Source: Candidatus Avimonoglobus intestinipullorum | Lineage (GTDB): Bacteria > Bacillota > Clostridia > UBA1381 | Direction: 5' to 3' | Length of the DNA stretch: 42,164 nucleotides | Assembly (NCBI GenBank): GCA_018714645.1 | Contig: DVND01000189.1 | Coordinates: 1-42,164 of the forward strand | In this document: positions 17,238-24,620 of the stretch, one piece after another | Layout: the number at the start of each line of letters is the position of its first letter | Numbering within the stretch: the first letter of the stretch is position 1 | Notes under the pieces: model-generated | What the model saw: only the letters and a program-made list of their open reading frames with translations | Told to the model about the DNA's origin: nothing | Databases searched by the model: none | Program-made: the position numbers and the translations under genes

Positions 17238-18359
17238 ATGGAAGTGATTTTTGAAAACCTGTTGAATATCCAATGGCAGCAGGTGGTTATGTGGGTTATT
17301 GGCGCAGTGCTGATCTACCTGGCCATAAAAAAGGACATGGAACCAACGCTGCTCCTGCCCATCGGTTTTGGGGCGATTTTGGTAAACCTGCCCTTCTCCG
17401 GAGCGGTGACCCAGCTGGTTGACGGCGTGACCGAAGTCGGCGCTATTGACACGCTGTTCAATGCAGGAATCGCCACGGAGCTGTTCCCCTTGCTGCTGTT
17501 TATCGGCATCGGCGCGATGATTGATTTTACGCCGCTGCTGACCAACCCGAAAATGATCTTTTTCGGCGCGGCAGCGCAGTTCGGTATTTTCTTCACCTTC
17601 AGCGTAGCAGTGCTGTGTGGGTTTGACGTCAAGGACGCGGCCTCCATCGGCATTATCGGCGCGGCGGACGGCCCCACCTCGATTTTCGTAGCGAACTATT
17701 TCAACTCGAACTACATCGGCGCAATTATCGTGGCCGCGTACTCCTATATGGCGCTGGTACCGATTATCCAGCCGTTTGTCATCAAACGGATCACCACAAA
17801 AAAGGAACGGATGATCCGTATGGATTACTCCAACAGGACGGTTTCCAAGACCACAAAAATCCTGTTCCCCATCATCATCACGGTGATTGCGGGCCTGTTT
17901 GCGCCCCGTTCCGTGGCGCTGGTCGGGTTCCTGATGTTTGGAAACCTCATCCGCGAATGCGGTGTATTGAAGAGCCTGTCTGAGAGCGCGCAGAAAGAAC
18001 TGGCAAACCTGATTACCCTGCTTCTGGGCATCACCATTGCCACAAAAATGCAGGCGGATCAGTTCCTGAACCTGAATACCCTGTTAATCATGGGGCTGGG
18101 GCTTGTAGCCTTCATCTTTGACACGGTGGGCGGCGTACTGTTTGCAAAGGTGCTGAACCTTTTCACCAAGCATAAAATCAACCCAATGGTCGGCGCAGCG
18201 GGGATTTCCGCGTTCCCCATGTCCGCCCGGGTCATCCATAAAATCGGCCTGGAGGAGGATAAAAGCAACTTCCTGCTCATGCATGCAGTCAGCGCCAATG
18301 TGGCGGGGCAAATTGCATCGGCGATCGCCGGCGGCCTGATTATCGGTTTATTATCATAA
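17238..18359 (+). CDS. Stand-alone OadB-type Na+-translocating decarboxylase beta-subunit homologue
   Basis: The 373-residue polytopic membrane protein belongs to the OadB/MmdB/GcdB family, which couples decarboxylation of biotin-bound CO2 to Na+ export. All residues shown to matter in Klebsiella OadB are present at matching spacing: D144 (GAADGPT; D203 there), Y170 (AYSYMALVPIIQP; Y229), N315, G319, S324 and R331 (NPMVGAAGISAFPMSAR; N373, G377, S382, R389). Near the C-terminus MHAVSANVAGQIAS differs from the MHAMGPNVAG form I remember for true decarboxylases. No alpha subunit, biotin carrier or full gamma subunit is adjacent. It lies downstream of an Mn2+ riboswitch and is followed after 15 bases by an OadG-like peptide. 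GGAAAGGAAG precedes the ATG. Its role may be Mn2+-linked cation transport; this is inference. Confidence 0.9.
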   Translation: MEVIFENLLNIQWQQVVMWVIGAVLIYLAIKKDMEPTLLLPIGFGAILVNLPFSGAVTQLVDGVTEVGAIDTLFNAGIATELFPLLLFIGIGAMIDFTPLLTNPKMIFFGAAAQFGIFFTFSVAVLCGFDVKDAASIGIIGAADGPTSIFVANYFNSNYIGAIIVAAYSYMALVPIIQPFVIKRITTKKERMIRMDYSNRTVSKTTKILFPIIITVIAGLFAPRSVALVGFLMFGNLIRECGVLKSLSESAQKELANLITLLLGITIATKMQADQFLNLNTLLIMGLGLVAFIFDTVGGVLFAKVLNLFTKHKINPMVGAAGISAFPMSARVIHKIGLEEDKSNFLLMHAVSANVAGQIASAIAGGLIIGLLS

Positions 18360-18374
18360 GAAAGGATGAAAATT

Positions 18375-18497
18375 ATGCATTTTGGCGCATTTCTTGAAAC
18401 CTTGCCCGTGGTGCTGTACGGGATGCTCGGCATTTTCATTGTAATGGCAATCCTGTTCTTTGTAATTTTGGCGCTGGGTAAAATTTTTAAGGATTAA
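18375..18497 (+). CDS. 40-residue OadG-related membrane peptide
   Basis: This small gene encodes 40 residues: a short N-terminal segment (MHFGAFLETL), one transmembrane helix (about 12-35) and a basic end (LGKIFKD). The GMLGIFIVMAILFFVILAL helix resembles the membrane anchor of OadG gamma subunits and the OadG-related small subunits seen beside some OadB genes. The acidic, zinc-binding C-terminal tail of true OadG is absent. GAAAGGATGA lies 8-14 bases upstream of the ATG, and the 15-base gap to the OadB gene indicates one operon. It probably stabilises or assembles the OadB homologue. Confidence 0.85.
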   Translation: MHFGAFLETLPVVLYGMLGIFIVMAILFFVILALGKIFKD

Positions 18498-18501
18498 AAA
18501 A

Positions 18502-18522
18502 CGGGGAACCTTTGGTTCCCCG
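18502..18522 (-). terminator. Terminator for leftward transcription
   Basis: CGGGGAACC (18502-18510) / GGTTCCCCG (18514-18522) form a 9-bp stem with a 3-base loop. On the minus strand it is followed by six T (18501-18496). It backs up the adjacent bidirectional terminator for the amino-acid transporter operon. Confidence 0.82.
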
Positions 18523-18526
18523 CAAT

Positions 18527-18555
18527 AAAAAAGCTGCGCAAAGCGCAGCTTTTTT
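18527..18555. terminator. Bidirectional terminator between the OadB unit and the ABC transporter
   Basis: 13-bp perfect stem AAAAAAGCTGCGC (18527-18539) / GCGCAGCTTTTTT (18543-18555) with an AAA loop; A- and T-runs on both sides make it work in both directions between convergent units. Confidence 0.94.
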
Positions 18556-18556
18556 A

Positions 18557-19360
18557 TTAGTTATATTTTTTCGCCAGTTCTTCAATCTCACCGTTTGCTT
18601 TCATTTCTGCCAAAACTTCATTGACCGTATTCAGCATCTCTTCGTTGCCCTTAGGCAGTGCAATTGCATACTCTTCTGTCTCAAACACTGTCGGATCTTC
18701 TACAACCTCCAGGCCGTTTTCTTCTGCCAAAGCCTTGCCTGTTGCTGAGTCAATAACGACCACATCCAGCTTGCCATTCTTCACGTCCTGTACCGCATCG
18801 ATGCCACGGTTCAACCGCGTGATATTTCCCTCTGCAACGCCCAAATCATCTGTCACAATGCCGTCCCCGGTATATCCCATGATCACGCCGACTTTTTTGC
18901 CCTCTTTAATGTCCTCAGCGCTCTTGATGTCAGACCCCGGCTGTACCACCATCACTTGGCTCGCAGTGAAGTAGGTGTCGGAAAAATCCACGCTCTCCTG
19001 GCGGTCTGGCGTCACGGTCATCCCGGCAACCGCCATATCGATCTTCCCGGTATTGACGGCTGCAACCAGCCCTTCAAACTTCATATCTTCAATTTGCAAC
19101 TCTTTACCCATTTTGTCCGCAATCTTTTTTGCGATGGCAACGTCAATCCCGTCAAATTCGCCAACCAGGCCCTGCCCTTCGCCAACGACAAATTCAAACG
19201 GCGGGAATGCCGCATTTGTACCCATCACCAGCACATCCTTTGTGCCGCCGCCAGCTTGTTCATCTGTTGTCCCCTGCTCCTCGCCGCAGCCCGCCAGCAT
19301 CCCCATGCTCAACACGGCGGCAACAGACAGCGCCATCAGTTTCAAAAATCCTTTTTTCAT
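18557..19360 (-). CDS. Polar amino-acid ABC transporter, substrate-binding lipoprotein
   Basis: This 267-residue periplasm-type binding protein (SBP_bac_3 family) is anchored as a lipoprotein. A type II signal peptide ends in the lipobox LAGC (Cys25) and is followed by a Gly/Thr-rich linker. The mature part shows FPPFEFVVGEGQGLVGEFDGID, MAVAGMTVTPDR and VDFSDTYFTASQ, all typical of binding proteins for polar or charged amino acids. The exact ligand cannot be assigned. AGGAGGG stands before the ATG at 19360, which replaces a longer unsupported start. It is the last gene of the permease-ATPase-binding protein operon, ending at double terminators. Confidence 0.94.
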   Translation of the reverse strand: MKKGFLKLMALSVAAVLSMGMLAGCGEEQGTTDEQAGGGTKDVLVMGTNAAFPPFEFVVGEGQGLVGEFDGIDVAIAKKIADKMGKELQIEDMKFEGLVAAVNTGKIDMAVAGMTVTPDRQESVDFSDTYFTASQVMVVQPGSDIKSAEDIKEGKKVGVIMGYTGDGIVTDDLGVAEGNITRLNRGIDAVQDVKNGKLDVVVIDSATGKALAEENGLEVVEDPTVFETEEYAIALPKGNEEMLNTVNEVLAEMKANGEIEELAKKYN

Positions 19361-19421
19361 GTTTTTCCCTCCTAAAAAATACAAAACTTTCTATCAAACA
19401 CCCAACGGATGCTATGAACGT

Positions 19422-20144
19422 TTATAAGACCTTACTCAAAAAAGTCCTCGTCCGCTCATGCTGCGGATTCTCAAAAAATTCCCGCGGCGGCGCCTGCTCC
19501 AGAATCACGCCCTGATCCATAAACAACACCCGTGTTCCGACCTCCCGCGCAAACCCCATCTCATGGGTCACAACTACCATGGTCATACCTGCCAGCGCCA
19601 AGTCCTTCATCACCGCCAACACCTCCCCGACCATTTCCGGGTCCAGCGCAGACGTGGGCTCGTCAAACAGCATAATTTCCGGATCCATCGCCAAAGCCCG
19701 CGCAATCGCCACGCGCTGCTGCTGCCCGCCGGACAGCTGCGCCGGATAAGACTGCGCTTTTTCCTCCAGTCCCACTTTTTTTAACAAGGCAATTGCCTTC
19801 TCTTCCGCTTCATCCTTTTTCAAGCCCTTTACCTTCATGGGCGCTAACGTGATGTTATCCATGATGCGCAAATGCGGGAACAGGTTGAACTGCTGGAACA
19901 CCATCCCCATTTTTTCGCGGATTTTATTGACGTTTGCACCCTTTGCAGTGATGCATTCATCGTCGATGTATATTTCGCCCTTCGTTGGGGTTTCAAGCAG
20001 GTTCAGGCACCTTAAAAACGTGCTTTTCCCGGAACCGGACGGGCCGATTACCACCACATTTTCCCCCTGCTCAATATGCTCGTCAATCCCCTTCAATACT
20101 TCCAACTTGTCAAAATATTTATGCAGGTTTTTTACTGTAATCAT
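19422..20144 (-). CDS. Polar amino-acid ABC transporter, ATP-binding protein (GlnQ-like)
   Basis: The 240-residue ABC ATPase powers uptake with the permease encoded just upstream. Walker A is GPSGSGKST (34-42), the signature is LSGGQQQR, Walker B is IMLFDEPTSALD, and the switch His lies in VVTHEMGFAREV. These are the typical GlnQ/HisP-type patterns. The start is ATG 20144 (MITVKNLHKYF); an in-frame GTG at 20159 with AGGTGG upstream is possible. It lies 22 bases after the permease stop and 61 bases before the binding-protein gene. Confidence 0.95.
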   Translation of the reverse strand: MITVKNLHKYFDKLEVLKGIDEHIEQGENVVVIGPSGSGKSTFLRCLNLLETPTKGEIYIDDECITAKGANVNKIREKMGMVFQQFNLFPHLRIMDNITLAPMKVKGLKKDEAEEKAIALLKKVGLEEKAQSYPAQLSGGQQQRVAIARALAMDPEIMLFDEPTSALDPEMVGEVLAVMKDLALAGMTMVVVTHEMGFAREVGTRVLFMDQGVILEQAPPREFFENPQHERTRTFLSKVL

Positions 20145-20166
20145 ATCCGTTTCACCCACTTTCCAC

Positions 20167-20853
20167 CTACCGGTTATCCGCCTTGCGCAGGCGTTTTTCC
20201 AATAGGTTCAGAAGAATCGTCATGATTTTAATCACCACGTAATAAATCACAGCGATGGCAATCAGCGGCATTACAAAACTGTACGTACGGCTTTGCACCT
20301 TCAGCGCAGCCGCTGTCAAATCCACGTTGGCGATATAGCCGATGACGGAGGTTTCCTTCGCCAGTACGATGGCTTCGTTCCCCAGTGCGGGCAGAATGTT
20401 CTTCACTGCCTGCGGCATAATAATATGAAACATCGTCTGCGCATGATTCAACCCCAGCGACCTGCCGGCCTCCATCTGCCCTTTATTGACAGATAAAATC
20501 CCGCCGCGGATAATTTCCGCCACATACGCCCCGGAATTGATGCCAAACGCGATAACCGCCACCAGCATCCGGCTGATATTCACCGACATAAAAATGATGT
20601 TATAGATAATCAAAATCTGCACCATGGTCGGCGTTCCGCGGATGATATCGATATACACATTGCTGATCCATTGAAACGGCTTGAACCTGGAGAGCTTCAT
20701 AAACGCAATCAGCGTCCCGATCGCCAACCCCAGCAACACTGCAAAAAACCAGATGGTCAGCGTATTCCCCAAACCGCTGGCAAACATTTTCCACCGGTCG
20801 TCCACAATAAATGTCCGGTTAAACTCATATAAGAATGTATCCCACCATTCCAT
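20167..20853 (-). CDS. Polar amino-acid ABC transporter, permease
   Basis: This 228-residue HisM/GlnP-type permease has about five transmembrane segments. The ATPase-contacting EAA loop reads EAGRSLGLNHAQTMFHIIMPQA and the N-terminal motif is FASGLGNTLTIWFFAVLLG. In this family a single gene product usually forms a homodimer, which fits the presence of only one permease gene. AAGGGGTGG precedes the ATG. It is the first gene of the operon, behind a 17-spaced promoter and a possible ARG-box-like palindrome. Confidence 0.94.
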   Translation of the reverse strand: MEWWDTFLYEFNRTFIVDDRWKMFASGLGNTLTIWFFAVLLGLAIGTLIAFMKLSRFKPFQWISNVYIDIIRGTPTMVQILIIYNIIFMSVNISRMLVAVIAFGINSGAYVAEIIRGGILSVNKGQMEAGRSLGLNHAQTMFHIIMPQAVKNILPALGNEAIVLAKETSVIGYIANVDLTAAALKVQSRTYSFVMPLIAIAVIYYVVIKIMTILLNLLEKRLRKADNR

Positions 20854-20894
20854 CCGTTTCCACCCCTTCCGGTATCAAATATCACATCTGCTAT

Positions 20895-20923
20895 ATCATA
20901 ACAAAAATTTTACCTTTATGCAA
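20895..20923 (-). promoter_or_regulatory. Promoter of the amino-acid ABC transporter operon
   Basis: On the minus strand, TTGCAT (20923-20918), 17-base spacer, TATGAT (20900-20895). Confidence 0.72.
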
Positions 20924-20961
20924 TAGATATTTTACAAAAAGTCATGATTCTGCCGCAAAAG

Positions 20962-20975
20962 TGCATAATTATACA
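20962..20975. promoter_or_regulatory. ARG-box-like palindrome upstream of the ABC transporter
   Basis: TGCATAATTATACA is a palindrome with one mismatched pair. It fits the TGnATwwwwATnCA shape bound by ArgR/AhrC arginine repressors. It lies about 40 bases upstream of the -35 box and also just after the mnmE stop. One site alone is weak evidence. Confidence 0.35.
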
Positions 20976-20980
20976 TTTAT

Positions 20981-22330
20981 TCACTTGCCCACGCAAAAAT
21001 TATGGAAGATGGCGGCAACAATCTCTTCTGATACAGTCTCCCCCGTGATTTCCCCCAACGCCTCAATGGCGATATTGATGTCAATGGAAACAATGTCCTG
21101 CGGCATCCCTGCCGAAAGCGCCTCCGCCGCGCGGACAAGCGCCGCTTCCGCCGCCGCCAGCGCCGCCACATGCCGCATATTGGTCACGATGGCGCCGTGA
21201 TTGCCGCCGATATCGCCCAGGGCATACAATTCTCTGATTTTGGCGGCGAGTTCATCCGCGCCCTCGCCGGTCTTGGCGGACATATACACCGCGCCCTCCA
21301 CTGCCGGCGCCGCGCCGCCGATATCCGTTTTGTTCACAACGATAATCCGTTTCCTGCCGCTGGTGCGCGCCAGCAGCTCCTCATCCTCTTCGTCTATCCC
21401 TGCCGCCGCGTCCAACAGTACCAGCAGCAGTTCCGCTTCGTCCATGGAACGCAGCGACCGCTCCACGCCGATTTTCTCCACCACGTCCTCCGTCTGCCGG
21501 ATGCCCGCAGTATCCATCAGGCGCAGCATCACGCCGTCCAGGTCGATATATTCCTCAACCACGTCCCGCGTCGTCCCCGCAATGTCGGTCACAATGGAAC
21601 GTTCCTCCCGCGCCAGCCGGTTTAAAAGCGACGATTTCCCCACATTGGGCTTGCCCACAATGGCCGTGGAAATCCCATCGCGGATGATTTTTCCGCTGCT
21701 GGCTGTCCGCAGCAGCTTTTGCACCTGTGCCAGACTGCCCGCCAGCACCTGCTGCATCTCCTCCGGCGTCACATCCTCCAAATCCTCATCCGGATAATCG
21801 ATGGCCACCTGCATCCCCGCGGCCAGCCGCACCAGCGCGCTGCGTATCTCCCCGATCTCCGCGGCAAGGCCGCCCCCCGCCTGAGAAATCGCATTTTTCT
21901 GCGCCAGCTCTGTTTTTGCGTTGATGATATCGATGACCGCTTCCGCCTGGGACAGGTCAATCCGCCCATTCAAAAAAGCGCGCTTGGTAAATTCGCCCGC
22001 TTCCGCCGGAACCGCCCCCGCCTCGATCAAAGCGCGCAGCACCCTGCGCGGCGCCTGCATGCCGCCATGGGTGCTCACCTCGACCACATCCTCCCGGGTA
22101 AACGTCCGCGGCGCGCGCATAACGCTCACCAGCACCTCGTCGATGACTTCCCCGTCCCGGTCAATCATATGCCCATAGTGCACCGTATGCGTCAAGGCCT
22201 CCGAAAGCCTGTCCTTTCCCTTGAACACACGGTCCGCAATCTCCACGGCTTCCGCCCCGCTTATACGGATAACGGCAATTCCGCCCGTCCCAGCCGGGGT
22301 AGAAATTGCCGCAATCGTCTTTTGCTTCAT
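20981..22330 (-). CDS. mnmE: MnmE, tRNA modification GTPase
   Basis: MnmE, with MnmG, installs the carboxymethylaminomethyl or aminomethyl group on wobble uridine 34 of several tRNAs. The 449-residue protein has the folate-binding N-terminal domain (about 1-118), a helical domain and an inserted G domain: GKPNVGKSSLL as G1, the DIAGTTRD switch, DTAG and NKTD. The required C-terminal C-x-GK motif is FCVGK with C446. Length is normal. Its ATG immediately follows the nrdR stop (no intergenic base), indicating co-transcription. mnmG is not in the window. Confidence 0.97.
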   Translation of the reverse strand: MKQKTIAAISTPAGTGGIAVIRISGAEAVEIADRVFKGKDRLSEALTHTVHYGHMIDRDGEVIDEVLVSVMRAPRTFTREDVVEVSTHGGMQAPRRVLRALIEAGAVPAEAGEFTKRAFLNGRIDLSQAEAVIDIINAKTELAQKNAISQAGGGLAAEIGEIRSALVRLAAGMQVAIDYPDEDLEDVTPEEMQQVLAGSLAQVQKLLRTASSGKIIRDGISTAIVGKPNVGKSSLLNRLAREERSIVTDIAGTTRDVVEEYIDLDGVMLRLMDTAGIRQTEDVVEKIGVERSLRSMDEAELLLVLLDAAAGIDEEDEELLARTSGRKRIIVVNKTDIGGAAPAVEGAVYMSAKTGEGADELAAKIRELYALGDIGGNHGAIVTNMRHVAALAAAEAALVRAAEALSAGMPQDIVSIDINIAIEALGEITGETVSEEIVAAIFHNFCVGK

Positions 22331-22801
22331 TTATTTGTTCATCCCTTTTTTCTCATCTATCAATTTCTGCAGCTCTGCCATAAACGCCTCGATATCCGCA
22401 AAATGCTTATGCACCGACGCAAACCGCACATACGCCACCTCGTCCAGCTCCTTCAGATGATCCATGACCCGCTCCCCAACTTCGGTGCTGGTCACTTCCT
22501 TCGCCATGGACTGGTACAGCTCGCTTTCGATATCATCCGTCACCTTTTCCATCTGCGCCAGGGATATCGGCCGCTTCTCACAGGCCCGGATGATCCCCCG
22601 CAGCACCTTTTCCCGGTCGTACTGCTGGCGCGAATTATCCTGCTTGATCACCGCCAGCGAAACGGTTTCCAGTTTTTCATAGGTGGTGAACCGTTTCTGG
22701 CAGCGCAGGCATTCCCGCCGCCGCCGGATGGCATACCCCTCCTCCGTCGGCCTGGAATCAATGACTTTTCCTTCTTCAAATCCGCAATATGGACATTTCA
22801 T
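22331..22801 (-). CDS. nrdR: NrdR, repressor of ribonucleotide reductase genes
   Basis: This 156-residue regulator senses ATP/dATP and represses nrd operons. The zinc ribbon MKCPYCGFEEGKVIDSR with the second pair CLRC is followed by the RFTTYEKLE segment and an ATP-cone domain (about 50-140; VIKQDNSRQQYDREKVLRG). The start at 22801 gives the canonical MKCPYC terminus; an ATG two codons upstream (22807) is also possible. It is first in the nrdR-mnmE unit. Confidence 0.96.
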   Translation of the reverse strand: MKCPYCGFEEGKVIDSRPTEEGYAIRRRRECLRCQKRFTTYEKLETVSLAVIKQDNSRQQYDREKVLRGIIRACEKRPISLAQMEKVTDDIESELYQSMAKEVTSTEVGERVMDHLKELDEVAYVRFASVHKHFADIEAFMAELQKLIDEKKGMNK

Positions 22802-22827
22802 CCCCATGCACCCCGCTTCCTGCTTGT

Positions 22828-22856
22828 ATTATATATGAACTATTATTATTTTTCAA
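22828..22856 (-). promoter_or_regulatory. Promoter of nrdR-mnmE
   Basis: On the minus strand, TTGAAA (22856-22851), 17-base spacer, perfect TATAAT (22833-22828). Confidence 0.75.
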
Positions 22857-22884
22857 TGACAGAATGATTACAATCCCATGACAA

Positions 22885-23919
22885 TTAATAGGTAATCCAT
22901 ACAGATTTATCCATTTGCCTCCATTCCACGGACGCCCCAAAATATTCCAGCACACGCACCGGCAGATACGTGGTATCGTAGATCAGCACAGGGGCCGGGG
23001 TCACGGTGTACACCGTGTCGTTGACCAACAGCTCCGCCCCGTCGAACACCGCTGTCAGCCCCTCTCCCACAATGATGACGCTTCCGGTCTCCCCGTCCCA
23101 CACGACGTCGCAGCCCATGGCCTCCCCCACCGCACGGATGGGCACCATGGTGGTATCGTTCAATAGCACCGACGGGCTCTCAAAGGACAGCGGCGTCCCA
23201 TTTACATAGATATCCACTGTATCCTCCGCCGTTTCCAGACGCTGGATCAGCCGCTCCACCGCCGCGCCGCTGAAATCCGCCGGGGTGATGTCCTGTGCCT
23301 GCTTCCGGTAATGGGCGTCTAACTGGCGGAAATACCCTTCCGATATGGTCTCGCCATTCAACTGATAGTAATATACCGTCTCATAATCTTGTTCATACCA
23401 GCTGCTCCGCAGGTTGGAAACCTCTTTCCACACACCGTCCATATAGGTGGAAAAAGAATACGTCGCCGCCAGCCACTCCGATTCGTCAAAGGTCTCCAGA
23501 TAGGTATAGCCAAAATCCTGGGGACACAGGCTCACGCGGATCATGGATGCAATGGAGTCCGTGCTGCTGACCGGCGCGTTTACCAGCTGGCGCGCGCTCC
23601 CGTTCTCATATCCCCACACCGCATACCGGTACTGATAGATCGTCCCCTCATAGCTCTCGGAACGGGGGATGCCGTACATATAGAACAGCTCCTCCTGCCC
23701 GTCGCCGTTAAAATCGACCAGCGCTGCATATGCGACGCCGCCGCGGTCGTAATAATCCCAGTAGTCCTCCGTATCCTCATACAGCCCGCATTCCTCCACC
23801 GCCACCCGCAGCCGCCCTGCAAAGGCATGGTACGGCGCGGCGTCCTTCGCAGAAGCGGCGCATATGCACAGCATGGCCCCTGCAATACAGGCCAGCAGGC
23901 CCGCCATTTTCTTTATCAT
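22885..23919 (-). CDS. Secreted protein with C-terminal copper-amine-oxidase-like stalk domain
   Basis: The 344-residue protein has a cleavable signal peptide (about 1-24, MIKKMAGLLACIAGAMLCIC then AASA). A calcium-loop-like DFNGDGQEE (69-77) recalls VCBS/FG-GAP repeats. The C-terminal region (about 236-344) is a copper-amine-oxidase N-terminal-like (stalk) domain with the paired motifs VLLNDTTMVPIRAVGEAMG and VLIYDTTYLPVRVLEYFG. Despite the domain name there is no oxidase module; such stalks are common in clostridial cell-surface proteins and are probably adhesive or structural. AAGGAG precedes ATG 23919. It is monocistronic with its own promoter. Confidence 0.88.
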   Translation of the reverse strand: MIKKMAGLLACIAGAMLCICAASAKDAAPYHAFAGRLRVAVEECGLYEDTEDYWDYYDRGGVAYAALVDFNGDGQEELFYMYGIPRSESYEGTIYQYRYAVWGYENGSARQLVNAPVSSTDSIASMIRVSLCPQDFGYTYLETFDESEWLAATYSFSTYMDGVWKEVSNLRSSWYEQDYETVYYYQLNGETISEGYFRQLDAHYRKQAQDITPADFSGAAVERLIQRLETAEDTVDIYVNGTPLSFESPSVLLNDTTMVPIRAVGEAMGCDVVWDGETGSVIIVGEGLTAVFDGAELLVNDTVYTVTPAPVLIYDTTYLPVRVLEYFGASVEWRQMDKSVWITY

Positions 23920-23958
23920 TTGCAATGCTCCTTCCAAACGGATATAGAAACCATGCGT

Positions 23959-23987
23959 ATTTTAACATAAATTTCCCATCTTTGCAA
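23959..23987 (-). promoter_or_regulatory. Promoter of the stalk-domain protein gene
   Basis: On the minus strand, TTGCAA (23987-23982), 17-base spacer, TAAAAT (23964-23959). The -35 abuts the 3' end of the YlmC-like gene. Confidence 0.72.
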
Positions 23988-23989
23988 CT

Positions 23990-24247
23990 CTAAAATTGCC
24001 GCACAATATCCAGTCCGTCCAGCCGCACAAGCACGATTTCCGGCCCGATGGCCACAATCCTGTCCCAAGGGACGACATAGTCGTTCTTTTTGCCAAACAT
24101 GCCCAGCATCCCGCTTTTATTGGGGATAATAATGGAATTGATTTTCCCCGTTTCAAAATCCACATCCACGTCGTAGATATAGCCCAGGCGTTCCGCATTG
24201 GCAACGTTGATGACTTCCCGCTGTTTTAAATCGCATGCTCTGATCAT
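23990..24247 (-). CDS. YlmC/YmxH-family PRC-barrel protein
   Basis: The 85-residue PRC-barrel protein belongs to the YlmC/YmxH family found in spore-forming Bacillota and linked by name to sporulation. The pattern is complete: EVINVANAERLGYIYDVDVD, then GKINSIIIP and the VVPWDRIVAIGPEIVLV barrel end. The biochemical role is unknown. GAGGTGG lies 7 bases before the ATG at 24247. The reading frame runs upstream to 24430, but that part lies in the intergenic repeats and is spurious. Confidence 0.9.
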   Translation of the reverse strand: MIRACDLKQREVINVANAERLGYIYDVDVDFETGKINSIIIPNKSGMLGMFGKKNDYVVPWDRIVAIGPEIVLVRLDGLDIVRQF

Positions 24248-24279
24248 TTCATACCACCTCAGTTTATTGTATGAGCTCA

Positions 24280-24354
24280 CAAAGGCGGATATACTGGATG
24301 GGTGTCCGTTTATTCTGCGGACAGACTGGTTTTGGCCTTTATCTATCCGCTTTG
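24280..24354. repeat. 75-bp imperfect dyad upstream of the YlmC-like gene
   Basis: CAAAGGCGGATA (24280-24291) pairs with TATCCGCTTTG (24344-24354) with one bulged G. An inner stem TGTCCG/CGGACA lies between. The outer arm runs directly into repeat copy A. It could be the element end or a structured RNA; with the repeats it makes up the 370-base gene-free stretch 24248-24618. Confidence 0.6.
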
Positions 24355-24540
24355 TAAAAACAGGCGGGGTGGTTTCGCCCCCGCCTATCCATTTTATATT
24401 TGTTGGCGGGCCAGTTCCGGCCCCCGCCATGAAGTCTTATTCCCTGAATTTATTTTCCCCATCCCCTCGGGGTACTTTTCCTCGGGCAGGAAAAGTACCC
24501 AAAAGTGCCTTTTTATGCGCGCCTCAGGTAAAAAGTGATT
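24355..24540. repeat. Hairpin-rich repeat, copy A (inverted relative to B)
   Basis: Modules in + order: GC hairpin AGGCGGGG/CCCCGCCT (24362-24386); linker ATCCATTTTATATTTGTT; second GC hairpin (24404-24427); TATTCCCTGAATTTATTTTCC; a perfect 13-bp hairpin GGGTACTTTTCCT/AGGAAAAGTACCC (24470-24500); AAAAGTGCC; and GCGCCTCAGGTAAAAAGTG. Its reverse complement matches copy B module by module. Reading frames across it are not genes. Confidence 0.85.
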
Positions 24541-24593
24541 TTCCTTCCGTTTTGTTTGTCCTTCCATTGAAGGGAGGGGTGGGGTGCAAACAT

Positions 24594-24620
24594 AAAAAAG
24601 CAGGCATCCCCTGCCTTTTT
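24594..24620 (-). terminator. Terminator of the 96-residue ribbon-helix-helix gene
   Basis: On the minus strand, GCAGG-loop-CCTGC is followed by six T. The hairpin begins at the stop codon of the gene ending at 24619. Confidence 0.75.

Noticed and set aside
24248..24430. N-terminal extension of the YlmC-like protein
   Set aside because: It lies within repeat copy A and the dyad; the ATG at 24247 has GAGGTGG and matches the family terminus.
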